A stretch of 64,000 nt of DNA, taken from Kitasatospora sp. Root107 (GTDB taxonomy: Bacteria; Actinomycetota; Actinomycetes; Streptomycetales; Streptomycetaceae). The DNA is taken from NCBI RefSeq assembly GCF_001424875.1, contig NZ_LMCT01000034.1, positions 112,315 through 176,314 of the forward strand, written 5' to 3'. The first letter of the stretch is position 1. Each line of letters opens with the position of its first letter. Shown here one piece after another: positions 1 through 9,050 of this stretch. The position numbers were made by a program, and so were the translations under genes. The notes beneath the pieces are model-generated. The model ran no database searches and had not been told where the DNA came from. It saw only the letters and a list, made by a program, of their open reading frames with translations.

Positions 1-1874
1 GGGCGGACGACCGCACGGCCGTCTGGCAGGAGGAGGCCCCGCTGCGCTGGAGCACCAGCGGGCTGCGGCAGAGCCTGCTGCGCGGCGCCGACGAGCAGTT
101 CTTCGGCGGCGGCGAGCAGAACGGGAGCTTCTCGCACCGCGACCGGACCATCCACGTCGCCAACAACTTCAACTGGAACGAGGGCGGTTACAACAACTCC
201 CAGCCGTTCTACGTCTCCAGCGCCGGCTACGGAGTCTTCCGCAACACCTTCGCGCCGGGCATCTACGACTTCGGTTCGCCGGTGCGCACCGGGCAGCAGG
301 AACGGCGGCTCGACGCCTACTACTTCACCGGTGACGTGAAGTCGGTGATCGGCAAGTACACCGCGCTGGTCGGCAAGCCGTTCATGCCGCCCGTCTACGG
401 CCTGGAACCGGGCGACTCCGACTGCTACCTGCACAACGCCAACCGCGGCGAGCGGCACACCCAGGACGCACTGAAGATCGCCGACGGCTATGTCCAGAAC
501 CAGATGCCGCTCGGCTGGATGCTGGTCAACGACGGCTACGGCTGCGGCTACGAGGACCTCGCGAAGACCGGCGAGGGCCTGCGGAAGGACCACGCCCAGC
601 TCGGGCTGTGGACGCAGAACGGCCTGCCCAACCAGGCCGAGGAGGTCAAGGCCGGGGTCCGGGTGCGCAAGCTCGACGTGGCCTGGGTCGGCAACGGCTA
701 CGACTTCGCGCTGAACGCCTGTGACCAGGCCAAGGCGGGCATCGAGGACAACAGCGACGCCCGCGGCTTCGTCTGGCTGCCGGTCTCCTGGGCCGGCGCG
801 CAGCGCTGCGGCGTGCTCTGGAGCGGTGACCAGAGCCTGTCCTGGGACTACATCCGCTGGCAGATCCCCACCTACGCCGGCGCGACCATGTCCGGCATCG
901 CGTACAACACCGGTGACGTCGGCAGTATCTACCGGCACGACCCGAAGATGTACGCGCGCGACCTGCAGTGGAAGGCCTTCCTGCCGGCCGTCATGACGAT
1001 GGACGGCTGGGCGAAGGACATCGCCACCAAGCAGCCGCACGACCAGCAGCCCTGGCTGGACGGCGAGCCGTACACCTCGATCAACCGCAAGTACCTGCAG
1101 CTGAAGGAGCGGCTGCTGCCGTACATGTACACCCTGTCGGCCGAGGCCACCAGGACCGGCGTCGGTGCCGTGCGGCCGCTCGCGCTGGAGTACCCGGACG
1201 ACCCGGCGGCCCTCGGGCCGAACGCCAAGTACGAGTTCCTGGCCGGCCCGGACTTCCTGGTCGCGCCGGTCTACTCGGACACCGCGGTGCGCGACGGCAT
1301 CTACCTGCCCAAGGGCACCTGGACCGACTACTGGACCGGGCGCACCTACCAGGGCCCGACCACGGTCAACGGCTACTCAGCCCCGCTCGACACCCTGCCG
1401 CTGTTCGTCAAGGGCGGCTCGATCGTCCCGATGTGGCCCAAGGGCACGCTCTCCTGGGAGAACCGGGACCGGACCGAACTCGACTACGACCTCTACCCGC
1501 AGGGGGACTCCACCTACACCCTGTACGAGGACGACGGCGTCACCCGGCAGTTCAACCAGGGCGCCTCGGCCACCCAGCGCGTGGACGTGCACGCGAACGG
1601 TGCCGTGACCGTCGTCAAGGTCGGTGCCAGCGTGGGGAGTTACGCCGACAAGCCGAGCAGTCGGGCGTACCGGTTCACCGTGCACGGCGAGCGGGCCCCG
1701 CGCCAGGTGGTCACCGAGGGCGGTCCGCTGCCGCAGCTGGGCTCGGCCGCCGCGCTCGACTCGGCCGCGTCCGGCTGGTACTTCGACGCCGCGACCGGAG
1801 TGACCAACGTCAGAACGCCGTCCGTCGCCACCGACCACGGCTTCTCGGTCGAGCTGATCCACGGCGGCCGCTGA
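1..1874 (+). CDS. Glycoside hydrolase family 31 enzyme (alpha-glucosidase/transglucosylase type), 5' end missing
   Basis: The reading frame (codons from base 3) is open from the window edge, so the N-terminus lies outside. The visible 623 residues start in the N-terminal beta-sandwich, with the family motif FFGGGEQNG. The (beta/alpha)8 barrel follows. KLDVAWVG holds the likely nucleophile Asp and WSGDQ the likely acid/base Asp, and the TGDVGSIY segment is typical of GH31. The C-terminal part (YLPKGTWTDYWTG, PLFVKGGSIVPM, YEDDG) is the usual GH31 beta-domain. The family cleaves or transfers alpha-linked glucose or xylose. The KLDVAWVG form recalls the GH31 branch that includes bacterial glucosyl- and isomaltosyltransferases, but substrate cannot be read from sequence. 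No transporter neighbour is visible on this side. Confidence 0.9.
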   Translation, partial: ADDRTAVWQEEAPLRWSTSGLRQSLLRGADEQFFGGGEQNGSFSHRDRTIHVANNFNWNEGGYNNSQPFYVSSAGYGVFRNTFAPGIYDFGSPVRTGQQERRLDAYYFTGDVKSVIGKYTALVGKPFMPPVYGLEPGDSDCYLHNANRGERHTQDALKIADGYVQNQMPLGWMLVNDGYGCGYEDLAKTGEGLRKDHAQLGLWTQNGLPNQAEEVKAGVRVRKLDVAWVGNGYDFALNACDQAKAGIEDNSDARGFVWLPVSWAGAQRCGVLWSGDQSLSWDYIRWQIPTYAGATMSGIAYNTGDVGSIYRHDPKMYARDLQWKAFLPAVMTMDGWAKDIATKQPHDQQPWLDGEPYTSINRKYLQLKERLLPYMYTLSAEATRTGVGAVRPLALEYPDDPAALGPNAKYEFLAGPDFLVAPVYSDTAVRDGIYLPKGTWTDYWTGRTYQGPTTVNGYSAPLDTLPLFVKGGSIVPMWPKGTLSWENRDRTELDYDLYPQGDSTYTLYEDDGVTRQFNQGASATQRVDVHANGAVTVVKVGASVGSYADKPSSRAYRFTVHGERAPRQVVTEGGPLPQLGSAAALDSAASGWYFDAATGVTNVRTPSVATDHGFSVELIHGGR

Positions 1875-1879
1875 AACAG

Positions 1880-1916
1880 CAGGGCCCGGCCCACCCGACC
1901 GGTGGACCGGGCCCTG
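1880..1916 (+). terminator. Rho-independent-type hairpin after the GH31 gene
   Basis: A 10-bp perfect GC-rich stem (CAGGGCCCGG/CCGGGCCCTG), extended by CCACC/GGTGG around a short loop, begins six bases after the GH31 stop. There is no long T-run, as is common in streptomycetes. It sits between convergent genes and could stop transcripts from both sides. Confidence 0.8.
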
Positions 1917-1953
1917 TGTCGCATCGTCAGGCAGGCCCGTAACCGTGAGGGCC

Positions 1954-2624
1954 TCAGGAGCGGAGGGCGGCGGTCAGTTCGGCGGCTGTCGGCGGGTTGG
2001 CGCCGGCGCGGGAGACGGTGATGGCGGCTGCGGCTGCCGCGGCCCGTAGGGCGGCGGGCACCGAGTCGCTGGCTTTGACGACGTGGCTGAGCGCCACGCA
2101 CTCCTCCACCGCGGCGATGCCGTCTTCCCGTTCGCCGAACAGCGCCGGACGGATGTTGGGGTTGTAGGAGACCGTCGCCCCCGAGCGGCGCAGTTCGCGC
2201 AGCAGCCGGCGGGCAGTGTCGGCGCCCGGCTCCAGTACCGAGGCGAGTGAGCCCAGATGGACGTAGCGCGCCGGCGGAACGGCAGCCTGTCGCAGGCTCC
2301 ACTCGATGGCGAACTCGTAGGCGGCGCTGCCCCGTTCGTCGAGGGTGACGATCGCGGTCGGAGTGGGTGGTGCCTGGTCGTCCGTCAGGACCGACACCCC
2401 TGCCGAACGGAGGTGCGCCCGGATCAGGTCGCCCATCGGATCCTGCCCGAGCTGGGTGAGGAGCGTGGTCCGGTGCCCCAGCCTGGCCTGGCCAGGCCGT
2501 AGGCGACGTTGGCGGGGCGGCCGCCCGGGTGGGCGCGGTCGGGTCGGCCAGGGGCGCGGACCACGTCGGCGACGCACTCGCCGATGACGAGGAATTCGAC
2601 GCCTCTGCTGTCGGGCTCTGCCAT
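1954..2624 (-). pseudogene. PfkB-family fructokinase, disrupted
   Basis: Intact relatives are sugar kinases of about 310 residues that phosphorylate fructose after uptake. The N-terminal part (MAEPDSRGVEFLVIGECVAD, then PANVAYGLAR) is in one frame and the continuation (LGHRTTLLTQLGQDPMGDLI onward) in another. The cause is visible: the five bases CCTGG are present twice in tandem at 2482-2491, and removing one copy restores the expected GLAR-LGHRTTLL. A second lesion lies near 2063, where VVKASD runs straight into the family C-terminus (AAAAAAITVSRAGANPPTAA). Roughly 100 residues are missing, including the GAGD anion-hole motif and catalytic Asp. The ATG at 2624 was chosen because the domain starts there. 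It is the last gene of the fructan operon. Confidence 0.85.
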
Positions 2625-2648
2625 GGTGCGGGGCTGCTCCTTGCATCG

Positions 2649-2662
2649 TGAACTTGTGTTCA
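2649..2662. promoter_or_regulatory. Inverted repeat upstream of the kinase remnant (candidate operator)
   Basis: TGAAC-TTGT-GTTCA, a perfect 5-bp arm palindrome, lies between the levanase stop and the kinase start. It could be an operator or chance; there is no other support. Confidence 0.25.
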
Positions 2663-2678
2663 TCAGACATGCCGAGTG

Positions 2679-4637
2679 TCAGTCGCTCAGGGTTACCTGA
2701 TCGAGCATCAGGTGGCCCCAGCTGCCGGTCGCGTCGTCGAGGATCTGCAGCTGCGCGCTGCGGCCCTGCCACTGGCCGAGGTCCCAGGTGACGGGCTTCA
2801 GGGTGCCGGTGTCGTCGCCGGTGGCGGTGCGTACGGGCACCCCGTCGACGAGGAGGCTGACGGCGGTGGCGCCGGGCTGCCCGAGCGGATGGTGGCCGCC
2901 GGCGACCAGGAGGTGCAGGGTGTTGCGGTCGACGGTGAAGGCGGGCGAGGTGATGGCGCCGGTGGCGGAGTCGGTGCCGGCGTAGGTGTCGAGGACGGCG
3001 GCGCCGACCTGGCCCGGGAGGCTCGCAGGGGTCGGTCCGGTGTCGTTGAGGCTGCCGGTGGCGGTCCAGCCGGTTCCGTACGTGCTGCCTTCGAAGTCGG
3101 CGAGGGTCCTGGCCGGGCGCTGGGCGAGGTTGGCGAACTCGGTGACGGTGACGTTGGCGAAGGTGGCGCTGCCGCCGCTGGTGAACAGGTTGACGCCGCT
3201 GTCGTTCGGGTCGGGGAACGCCAGGCTGGAGTGGACGTAGCGGCCGTCGTCGAGGAAGTACTCGACGGTGGTGCGGTCGACGAGGATCCGCAGGTGCGCC
3301 TGGGTCTTCGCCGGGTCGTACGGTGCGTGGGTCTCCTCGCGCCGGCCGGACGGGTCGGGGTTGCCGGTCTGACGCCGGTTCAGGTAGCTGTAGTCGTGGT
3401 TGATCCCGGCGTCGACGTGGCGGGTGCCGTCGGCGGAGACGCGGCTGACGTCGGCCTCCAGCTGGTAGGCGGTGCCGTGGTAGTCGAGCGGGACTTGGCC
3501 GTTGACCTGGATCGTGCCGAGCGAGGTGACGCTGGTGGCGTGGTTGTCGAGCGCGGGTACGGGCCGGGAGGCCAGGGCGTACCCGTCGCCGTAGTGCTTG
3601 AGGGTGATCTGACGGGTGATGGAGTCGGTGCCGTTGAAGCCGTCGGAGGCCCAGGTGGGGGTGGTGAACGGGTAGGACCAGTTGTTCATCCAGCCGATCG
3701 CGTAGCGGCGGTCGAGCGGAGCGGTGGGGTCCTCCCAGGTGACGCCGCCGTACCAGTCGAGACCGCGGTCGAGCCACTGCGGGGTGGCGGTGTCGGGGGT
3801 GAAGGCGGTGCCGTCGAAGGTGCCGGTCCAGTAGGCGTAGGTGTTGGGGGCGCCGGTGAGGTAGCCGTTTGCACTGGCGCCCATGACCCAGTGGGTGGTT
3901 CCGTCGTCGGCCGTGAGCTGGAACAGGTCGGGGCATTCGAGGGTGCCCAGGGTGTTGTCGACGTAACTGGAGGTCCAGCTCCAGCTCTTGAGGTCGGGGG
4001 AGGTGTAGAAGCCGATCCGGTCACCCTCGGCGAGGAGCGCGACCCAGCGGTTGCGGGGGGCGTCCCAGAGCACCTTGGGGTCGCGGAAGTCCTTGCGGCC
4101 GCCGTTGGCCATCACCGGGGTGTCGCCGTAGGGGCGGAAGTTTCGGCCGCCGTCGGTGGAGTACCAGAGGAACTGGGCCTGCGGGCCGGACGCGTCGACG
4201 ATCTGGGTGGGCGTGGGGTGGTCCATCTGGGTGGTCAGGATGACGATCGCGCCGGCGCCGAACCCGGCGGTGTTGTCCGTGTCGACGACCGCGGAGCCGG
4301 ACCACAGGTCGTAGTTGGCGTTGGTCTTCTTCGGGGCGGCGACGCCCTGGTCATGGAAGGCGACGTTGTCGGTGGTGGTGGCGAGGCGCCAGGCGGTTCC
4401 GACGGCCTGGTCGTAGTCGGCGTTGTAGAGGTAGTAGTAGTGGAAGGCGCCGTCGACGTAGACCGGCCGCTGCGGGTCGTTCTTCCAGTGGTCGGGCACG
4501 GTGAAGTGGTACACGTCGCGGTAGCTGTCCGCCGCCCGGGCGGCCTGCGGGGCGGCCGGGCCGGGGGCGGCGACGCCGAGCGCGGTCAGGGCGAGAGCGA
4601 GCAGGGCGGTGAGGGAGAACCGCAGTCGGGAGGTCAT
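2679..4637 (-). CDS. Secreted GH32 levanase / fructan beta-fructosidase
   Basis: This 652-residue exoenzyme probably hydrolyses levan or inulin to fructose outside the cell. A signal peptide covers about residues 1-36 (hydrophobic core, then a PQAARA|ADS cleavage site). The five-bladed propeller carries the GH32 triad: the WKNDPQ block with nucleophile Asp54 (usual form WMNDPNG), RDP at 185-187 and the EC motif with acid/base Glu234. A C-terminal beta-sandwich extends to the end (EGSTYGTGWTATG, then LMLDQVTLSD). It stands 45 bp downstream of a second GH-J enzyme and in the same operon as a sugar ABC importer. The importer would take up the fructose or short fructans released. Confidence 0.92.
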   Translation of the reverse strand: MTSRLRFSLTALLALALTALGVAAPGPAAPQAARAADSYRDVYHFTVPDHWKNDPQRPVYVDGAFHYYYLYNADYDQAVGTAWRLATTTDNVAFHDQGVAAPKKTNANYDLWSGSAVVDTDNTAGFGAGAIVILTTQMDHPTPTQIVDASGPQAQFLWYSTDGGRNFRPYGDTPVMANGGRKDFRDPKVLWDAPRNRWVALLAEGDRIGFYTSPDLKSWSWTSSYVDNTLGTLECPDLFQLTADDGTTHWVMGASANGYLTGAPNTYAYWTGTFDGTAFTPDTATPQWLDRGLDWYGGVTWEDPTAPLDRRYAIGWMNNWSYPFTTPTWASDGFNGTDSITRQITLKHYGDGYALASRPVPALDNHATSVTSLGTIQVNGQVPLDYHGTAYQLEADVSRVSADGTRHVDAGINHDYSYLNRRQTGNPDPSGRREETHAPYDPAKTQAHLRILVDRTTVEYFLDDGRYVHSSLAFPDPNDSGVNLFTSGGSATFANVTVTEFANLAQRPARTLADFEGSTYGTGWTATGSLNDTGPTPASLPGQVGAAVLDTYAGTDSATGAITSPAFTVDRNTLHLLVAGGHHPLGQPGATAVSLLVDGVPVRTATGDDTGTLKPVTWDLGQWQGRSAQLQILDDATGSWGHLMLDQVTLSD

Positions 4638-4682
4638 GGTCGGCTCCTGGACTTCTGTGGGTGGGGAGGAGCTGTCGTACCG

Positions 4683-5684
4683 TCAGCGAGGCAGGGGGAC
4701 CTGCGCGGACAGGGCACCGGTACCGGCCGGTTCGGCCTCGAACGTCATCCGGTGACCGTCCCAGCGGATGGGCATGGGGTCGCTGACACCTCCGGTGAAG
4801 GTGCCGTCCGGGCCGGTGTGGTGGAAGCCCATGAGCACCCAGCGGCCGTCCCGGCGGCGGACGAGCTTGCCGCTGTAGTAACGGTCGTCGGTCACCTGCT
4901 CGGCCGCGCCGATGTCGAACGGTCCGAGCAGGCTCTCGGCGGGGGCGGCCCAGATGCCGCCCCGGGTGCCGCCCGCCCGGCGCAGGTCGGAGGCGTGCTC
5001 GGCGAGGCAGGAGAAGAGCAGTACCGGCCGGCCGTCGACGATCTCGGTCTGGACGACCTCGAGCTGCCCGAAGCCGCGTACGGCGGGCGCGGTCAGCGGC
5101 GGCTGCAGGTGCCACTCGCGCAGGTCGGGGGAGACGGCGTGGCCGACGACTCCGCGTTCGAAGGCCGCTCCTTCGGTGGCCCGGGCGGTGATCAGCATGT
5201 GCCAGCCGTCGCCGCCGGGGTCGGGGAAGACCCAGGGATCGCGGAACGCCTCGTCGTGCCACCGGCCGGAATCGAGCGTCTCGTACCAGGCGGGGTCCGC
5301 GCCGAGTACGGGGTTGGCGCCCGCCTTGTGCCAGGTGGTCAGGTCGGTGGAGGTGGCGTAGCCGATGCGCTGGATGTTCTTGCCGTCGGGGGCCCGGGTG
5401 GCGCCGGTGTAGAAGAGGAACCAGGTGCCGTCGGGGTGGCGGGCGACCGAGCCGGTCCAGGTGGCGAGGTCGTCGAAGGCGGGGGCGTCCGCGCGGACCA
5501 GGGCGTCGGGGACGCGGGTCCAGGTGCGCAGGTCGGTGGAGACGGCGTGGCCGATGGCGGCGCGGTAGTGGCGGGCCTCGGGGTCGTGCAGGGCTCGGGA
5601 CGCGTACAGGAAGAACAGGTGGTGCTGTTCGCCGTCGTCGGCGAACCAGAAGTCCCAGACCCAGGAGTCGGGCAGCGTGAACAT
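4683..5684 (-). CDS. Cytoplasmic clan GH-J (GH32-like) beta-fructosidase
   Basis: The 333-residue propeller enzyme has no signal peptide, so it should act on imported oligosaccharide. Catalytic residues are recognisable: VWDFWF with Asp11 as likely nucleophile, FRDP at 147-150, and GQLEV with Glu209 as likely acid/base. The RDP and D/E pattern is shared by GH32 and GH68. The short length and absence of a C-terminal sandwich distinguish it from the neighbouring levanase. Known clan members cleave sucrose, levan or difructose anhydrides; the exact substrate is not readable. It lies between the ABC importer genes and the levanase, which fits an inside/outside division of labour. Confidence 0.8.
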   Translation of the reverse strand: MFTLPDSWVWDFWFADDGEQHHLFFLYASRALHDPEARHYRAAIGHAVSTDLRTWTRVPDALVRADAPAFDDLATWTGSVARHPDGTWFLFYTGATRAPDGKNIQRIGYATSTDLTTWHKAGANPVLGADPAWYETLDSGRWHDEAFRDPWVFPDPGGDGWHMLITARATEGAAFERGVVGHAVSPDLREWHLQPPLTAPAVRGFGQLEVVQTEIVDGRPVLLFSCLAEHASDLRRAGGTRGGIWAAPAESLLGPFDIGAAEQVTDDRYYSGKLVRRRDGRWVLMGFHHTGPDGTFTGGVSDPMPIRWDGHRMTFEAEPAGTGALSAQVPLPR

Positions 5685-5756
5685 GAGGGCCTTTCAGGGC
5701 AGGCGTGAGGAGCCCGGCAGGGCGTGGTGTACGGGGGCGCGCGGTGGCGGTGGTGG

Positions 5757-6674
5757 TCAGCCCTTGACGCCGCTGGCTGCGACGCTGCTGACGAAGGCGC
5801 GCTGGAAGGCGAGGAAGACCACCAGTACGGGCAGCGTGATCATGGAGGTGTAGGCCATGATCTCGCCCCAGGCCGGGTTGTCCTGGAAGAAGTACTGCAT
5901 GCCGACCATGACGGGGCGCAGCTTCTCGTCCTGCACGACCATCGTCGGCCAGAGGTACTGGTTCCAGGCGGGCAGGAAGGTGAGGATCGCCACGGTCGCG
6001 AAGGCCGGTCCTGACAGCGGGACCACGATGCGGCGGTAGATGGTGAACCAGCCGGCGCCGTCGATACGGGCGGCCTCGTCGAGCGAGGTGGGGATGGTGG
6101 AGAAGTACTGGCTGAACAGGAAGATGGAAAAGGCGTTCGCGACGAACGGGATGATCTGCACCTTGTAGCTGTTGAGCCAGCCGATGTCGTAGACCAGCGC
6201 GCCGTCCTGGAAGAGCAGGGTCGGCAGGTGGGCGACCCAGTAGACCAGTGGCACGGCGATCGTCTCGAAGGGGACGATCAGGGTGGCGATGACGACGCCG
6301 AGGACCAGGCCCCGGCCGCGCCAGCGCAGGCGGGAGAGGGCGAAGCCCGCCATGGAGTTGACGACCAGTCCGAGGCCGACGATCGCGACGGTGACCAGCA
6401 GCGAGTTGAGCAGGAAGCGTCCGACCGGCACCCGGTCGAAGACCGCGCCGTAGTTGTCCAGGCCGACGTCGCCGACCGGCAGGAACGCGCGCCAGCCGCT
6501 GATGTCGGAGAGGATCTGGCCGTCCGGCTTCAGGCTGGAGACGAACATGAAGACCAGCGGGAAGAGGAAGAACACGGCGAGGCCGACCAGGACCAGGTAG
6601 GACCAGACGCGGCGGCGCCGACGCTGTTCGCTCGCCTCGGAACGCGTGCCTCGCACGCGCGGAGTTGCGGCCAT
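5757..6674 (-). CDS. Sugar ABC transporter permease, MalG type
   Basis: An integral membrane subunit of a CUT1-family carbohydrate importer, about 305 residues with six predicted membrane segments. After an arginine-rich start, the first helix is VWSYLVLVGLAVFFLFPLVF. The EAA loop, which contacts the ATPase, is visible as LDEAARIDGAGWFTIYRRIV. It begins three bases after its MalF partner stops, so the two are co-translated. No ATPase gene is present here; streptomycete sugar importers usually share one MsiK-type ATPase encoded elsewhere. Substrate is inferred from the GH32 neighbours as fructan-derived sugar. Confidence 0.93.
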   Translation of the reverse strand: MAATPRVRGTRSEASEQRRRRRVWSYLVLVGLAVFFLFPLVFMFVSSLKPDGQILSDISGWRAFLPVGDVGLDNYGAVFDRVPVGRFLLNSLLVTVAIVGLGLVVNSMAGFALSRLRWRGRGLVLGVVIATLIVPFETIAVPLVYWVAHLPTLLFQDGALVYDIGWLNSYKVQIIPFVANAFSIFLFSQYFSTIPTSLDEAARIDGAGWFTIYRRIVVPLSGPAFATVAILTFLPAWNQYLWPTMVVQDEKLRPVMVGMQYFFQDNPAWGEIMAYTSMITLPVLVVFLAFQRAFVSSVAASGVKG

Positions 6675-6677
6675 GGG

Positions 6678-7649
6678 TCAGTCCTTGTCACGGGTGAGGT
6701 GGCGCTGGATCAGCGCGATGACGAGCACGATCACGAAGAAGACCAGGGACAGCGCCGAGCCGTAGCCGATCTGCTGCTGGCGGTAGCCGGTGAGCACCGC
6801 GTGGTAGACCAGGGTCGAGGTCGAGTCGATCGGGCCGCCCTGGGTCATCACGTCGATCTGCACGAACAGGCCGAGCGCGGCGATGGTGATGGTGATCAGG
6901 ACGAAGATCCTGGTCGGGCGCAGGCACGGCCAGGTGACGTCCCTGAACTGGCGCCAGGTCCCGGCGCCGTCGATCCGGGCCGCCTCGTAGAGCTCCTCGG
7001 GAATGGTCTGCAGCCCCGACAGCCAGATCAGCATGTGGAATCCGACGGCCTGCCAGACGGACAGCACGATGATCGCGAACAGGGCGGTGCTGGGGTTGTT
7101 GAGCCAGGCGGTGCCCTGCCAGGCGCCGAAGGTGACCGAGTCGATGAAGGAGTTGACCAGCCCGTCCGGCTGGTACATGAACTTCCACAGGATCGAGACC
7201 ACGACGATCGAGGTCACTACCGGGATGAAGAAGATGACCCGGAACGCGGTCACGCCGCGGATCTTCTGATTGACCATCAGGGCGAGGAACAGCCCGAAGC
7301 CGGCCTGGACGGGGACGACCACGGCCGCGAAGGCGAAGGTGTTCAGGGCCGAGCGGAAGAACGTCGGGTCGACGGTGAAGGCCCGGACGAAGTTGTCGAG
7401 GCCGACGAAGCGCAACGGCTCGGGGGAGATGAGCCGGGCGTTGGTGAAGGACAGGGCGAAGCCGAGCAGCACCGGCACGATCAGGAACGTCAGCAGCAGG
7501 ACGATCGCGGGTGAGGCCATGGCCAGGCCCGCGCGGGCTTCGCCTCGGCGGGCGGCGCGCTGTCCGCGCCGCCGGGGCCTGATCGGTGCTCGGGTGGCGT
7601 CGGGGGTGGCCGCGTCGGCCGGGGATTCAAGACGGAAGGTCGCCGTCAT
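6678..7649 (-). CDS. Sugar ABC transporter permease, MalF type
   Basis: A membrane partner of the downstream MalG-like protein. An arginine-rich cytoplasmic N-terminus precedes six hydrophobic segments, and the EAA loop reads LYEAARIDGAGTWRQFRDVT. The ATG at 7649 is preferred over the upstream in-frame GTG at 7667 because GAAAGG lies 8-9 bases before it. The gene follows the binding-protein gene after 63 bases and precedes malG after 3, the standard binding protein-F-G order of CUT1 importers. Confidence 0.92.
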   Translation of the reverse strand: MTATFRLESPADAATPDATRAPIRPRRRGQRAARRGEARAGLAMASPAIVLLLTFLIVPVLLGFALSFTNARLISPEPLRFVGLDNFVRAFTVDPTFFRSALNTFAFAAVVVPVQAGFGLFLALMVNQKIRGVTAFRVIFFIPVVTSIVVVSILWKFMYQPDGLVNSFIDSVTFGAWQGTAWLNNPSTALFAIIVLSVWQAVGFHMLIWLSGLQTIPEELYEAARIDGAGTWRQFRDVTWPCLRPTRIFVLITITIAALGLFVQIDVMTQGGPIDSTSTLVYHAVLTGYRQQQIGYGSALSLVFFVIVLVIALIQRHLTRDKD

Positions 7650-7712
7650 GGGGTCACGCCTTTCCACAGGCGGGGCGGCACGGCAGCCGCCCCGCGACCG
7701 CTTGACGCCTCG

Positions 7713-9005
7713 TCAGTTTCCGTAGCTGTTGTTCGACTTGAGGTCGCTGTCGATCGACTGCACGGCACGGTCGAGAGTGGACTTGACGTCGGCGCCGTTC
7801 ATGACGTCCTTGGCGGCCTTCTCGAAGGTGGTGGAGATCACCGGGTAGCCGGGCGTGGCGGGGCGGACCAGGGCGAACTTCTGTGACAGGACGGCGAACT
7901 GGTGCAGCGAGCCGTCCGGGCCGAAGTACTTCGAGGCGGCGGCGGCGCCCGCGGTGGCCGGAATGACGACCTGGCTGTCGGCGAAGTCGGTGAGGTACTT
8001 GTCCTGGAAGCTGAACTTCAGGTACTCGCGGGCGCCCTCGCTCGGCGCGCTGCCGCAGCCGGCGGAGATGCCCCACTGCCAGGAGCCGCCGCCGATCCTG
8101 GGACCCTTGCCGAAGTCGACGGGCGGCAGGATCAGCAGGTCGGAGCCGACCTTCTGCAGCGCGTCCTGGGCATTCCACACGCCGGTGTAGCTCAGCGCCA
8201 CCTTGTCGTCGATGAACTTCTGGTTCCCCACCGGGCCGTTGCTGTTCGCCCAGCCGTTCTTGAACACCTTCTGGAACCAGGTGAAGAACCTGACGGAGTC
8301 GGGGCCGTTGAGCACACCGTCGGCGGACTTCATGGCGGTGCGGTCGACCAGGTCGCCGCCGGAGCTCTGCAGCATCGGCGAGTACGCGTACGGCCACCAC
8401 TCGCCCTTGTCGGCCGCGCCGAGGTCGAGCGGGGTCGCGTAACCGGAGCTCTTGAGCCTGGCGGCGGCGGCGTCGAACTCCTCCAGCGTCCAGGGCTTGT
8501 CCACGGTCGGGATGCGGATGCCGTTCTTCTCCAGCACCGACTTGCGGGCGAAGATCGACAATGCCGCGTCCCAGTAACCCGCCGAGTAGACCTTGCCCTG
8601 GTAGCGGCCGACCGCGGTGGGCAGCAGCGAATCGGTCAGCGCGGCCGGGAGCTCCAGCGGCTGCAGGTAGCCGGCCCAGGCCCAGTTGGGCATGATCGGG
8701 CCGTCCATGTCCAGCAGGCACGGCAGGTTGCGGGCGGCGGCCGCCGCGGTGATGGCGTCGTTGTACGAGCCCTGCGGGAAGTTCTGCTGGACGACCCGGT
8801 ACTTCGTCTGCGAGGCGTTGAACTCGTCGATGATCTTCTTGTAGACAGCCAGCTCTCCGGGGTTTCCCGCGGAGTGCGTCCACATGCTGATCTGCGTCGG
8901 ACCGTTTCCGGACGGCGTGCCGTCGTGGTTCGCCTTGGCGCAGCCGCTCAGCGCGACCGTTCCCAGGAGGCCCGCCGCTGCTACGATTGCGAGGGGTTTG
9001 CGCAC
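7713..9005 (-). CDS. Extracellular sugar-binding lipoprotein of the ABC importer
   Basis: A solute-binding protein (CUT1 type) of about 430 residues. The N-terminus is a lipoprotein signal (RKPLAIVAAAGLLGTVALSG, then Cys) with lipobox LSGC, so the mature protein is anchored to the outer face of the membrane. The body matches family-1 binding proteins (YKKIIDEFNASQTKYRVV, GGSWQWGIS). I start it at GTG 9005, because GAAGGGA ends 6 bases upstream; an in-frame TTG at 9020 overlaps that ribosome site. Substrate is inferred to be fructose or fructo-oligosaccharide from the operon. Confidence 0.92.
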   Translation of the reverse strand: MRKPLAIVAAAGLLGTVALSGCAKANHDGTPSGNGPTQISMWTHSAGNPGELAVYKKIIDEFNASQTKYRVVQQNFPQGSYNDAITAAAAARNLPCLLDMDGPIMPNWAWAGYLQPLELPAALTDSLLPTAVGRYQGKVYSAGYWDAALSIFARKSVLEKNGIRIPTVDKPWTLEEFDAAAARLKSSGYATPLDLGAADKGEWWPYAYSPMLQSSGGDLVDRTAMKSADGVLNGPDSVRFFTWFQKVFKNGWANSNGPVGNQKFIDDKVALSYTGVWNAQDALQKVGSDLLILPPVDFGKGPRIGGGSWQWGISAGCGSAPSEGAREYLKFSFQDKYLTDFADSQVVIPATAGAAAASKYFGPDGSLHQFAVLSQKFALVRPATPGYPVISTTFEKAAKDVMNGADVKSTLDRAVQSIDSDLKSNNSYGN

Positions 9006-9020
9006 AGGTGATCCCTTCAA

Positions 9021-9044
9021 GGGGCCGACTTGCAGGTCGGCCCC
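9021..9044. promoter_or_regulatory. Perfect hairpin just upstream of the binding-protein gene
   Basis: A 9-bp perfect inverted repeat (GGGGCCGAC/GTCGGCCCC, 6-base loop) ends about 15 bases before the GTG start and abuts the ribosome-binding site. It may be an attenuator, mRNA-stability hairpin or operator. No antiterminator alternative is evident. Confidence 0.5.
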
Positions 9045-9050
9045 GGTGTG

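Noticed and set aside
2676..5708. Very long plus-strand open frame (about 1010 codons)
   Set aside because: It is antisense to two clear GH32 genes; its Gly/Val/Ala-rich translation is a shadow of third-position GC in the real minus-strand frames.
6228..7514. Asp/Glu/His-rich plus-strand open frame
   Set aside because: Shadow of the MalF/MalG permease genes; composition reflects the complement of hydrophobic codons.
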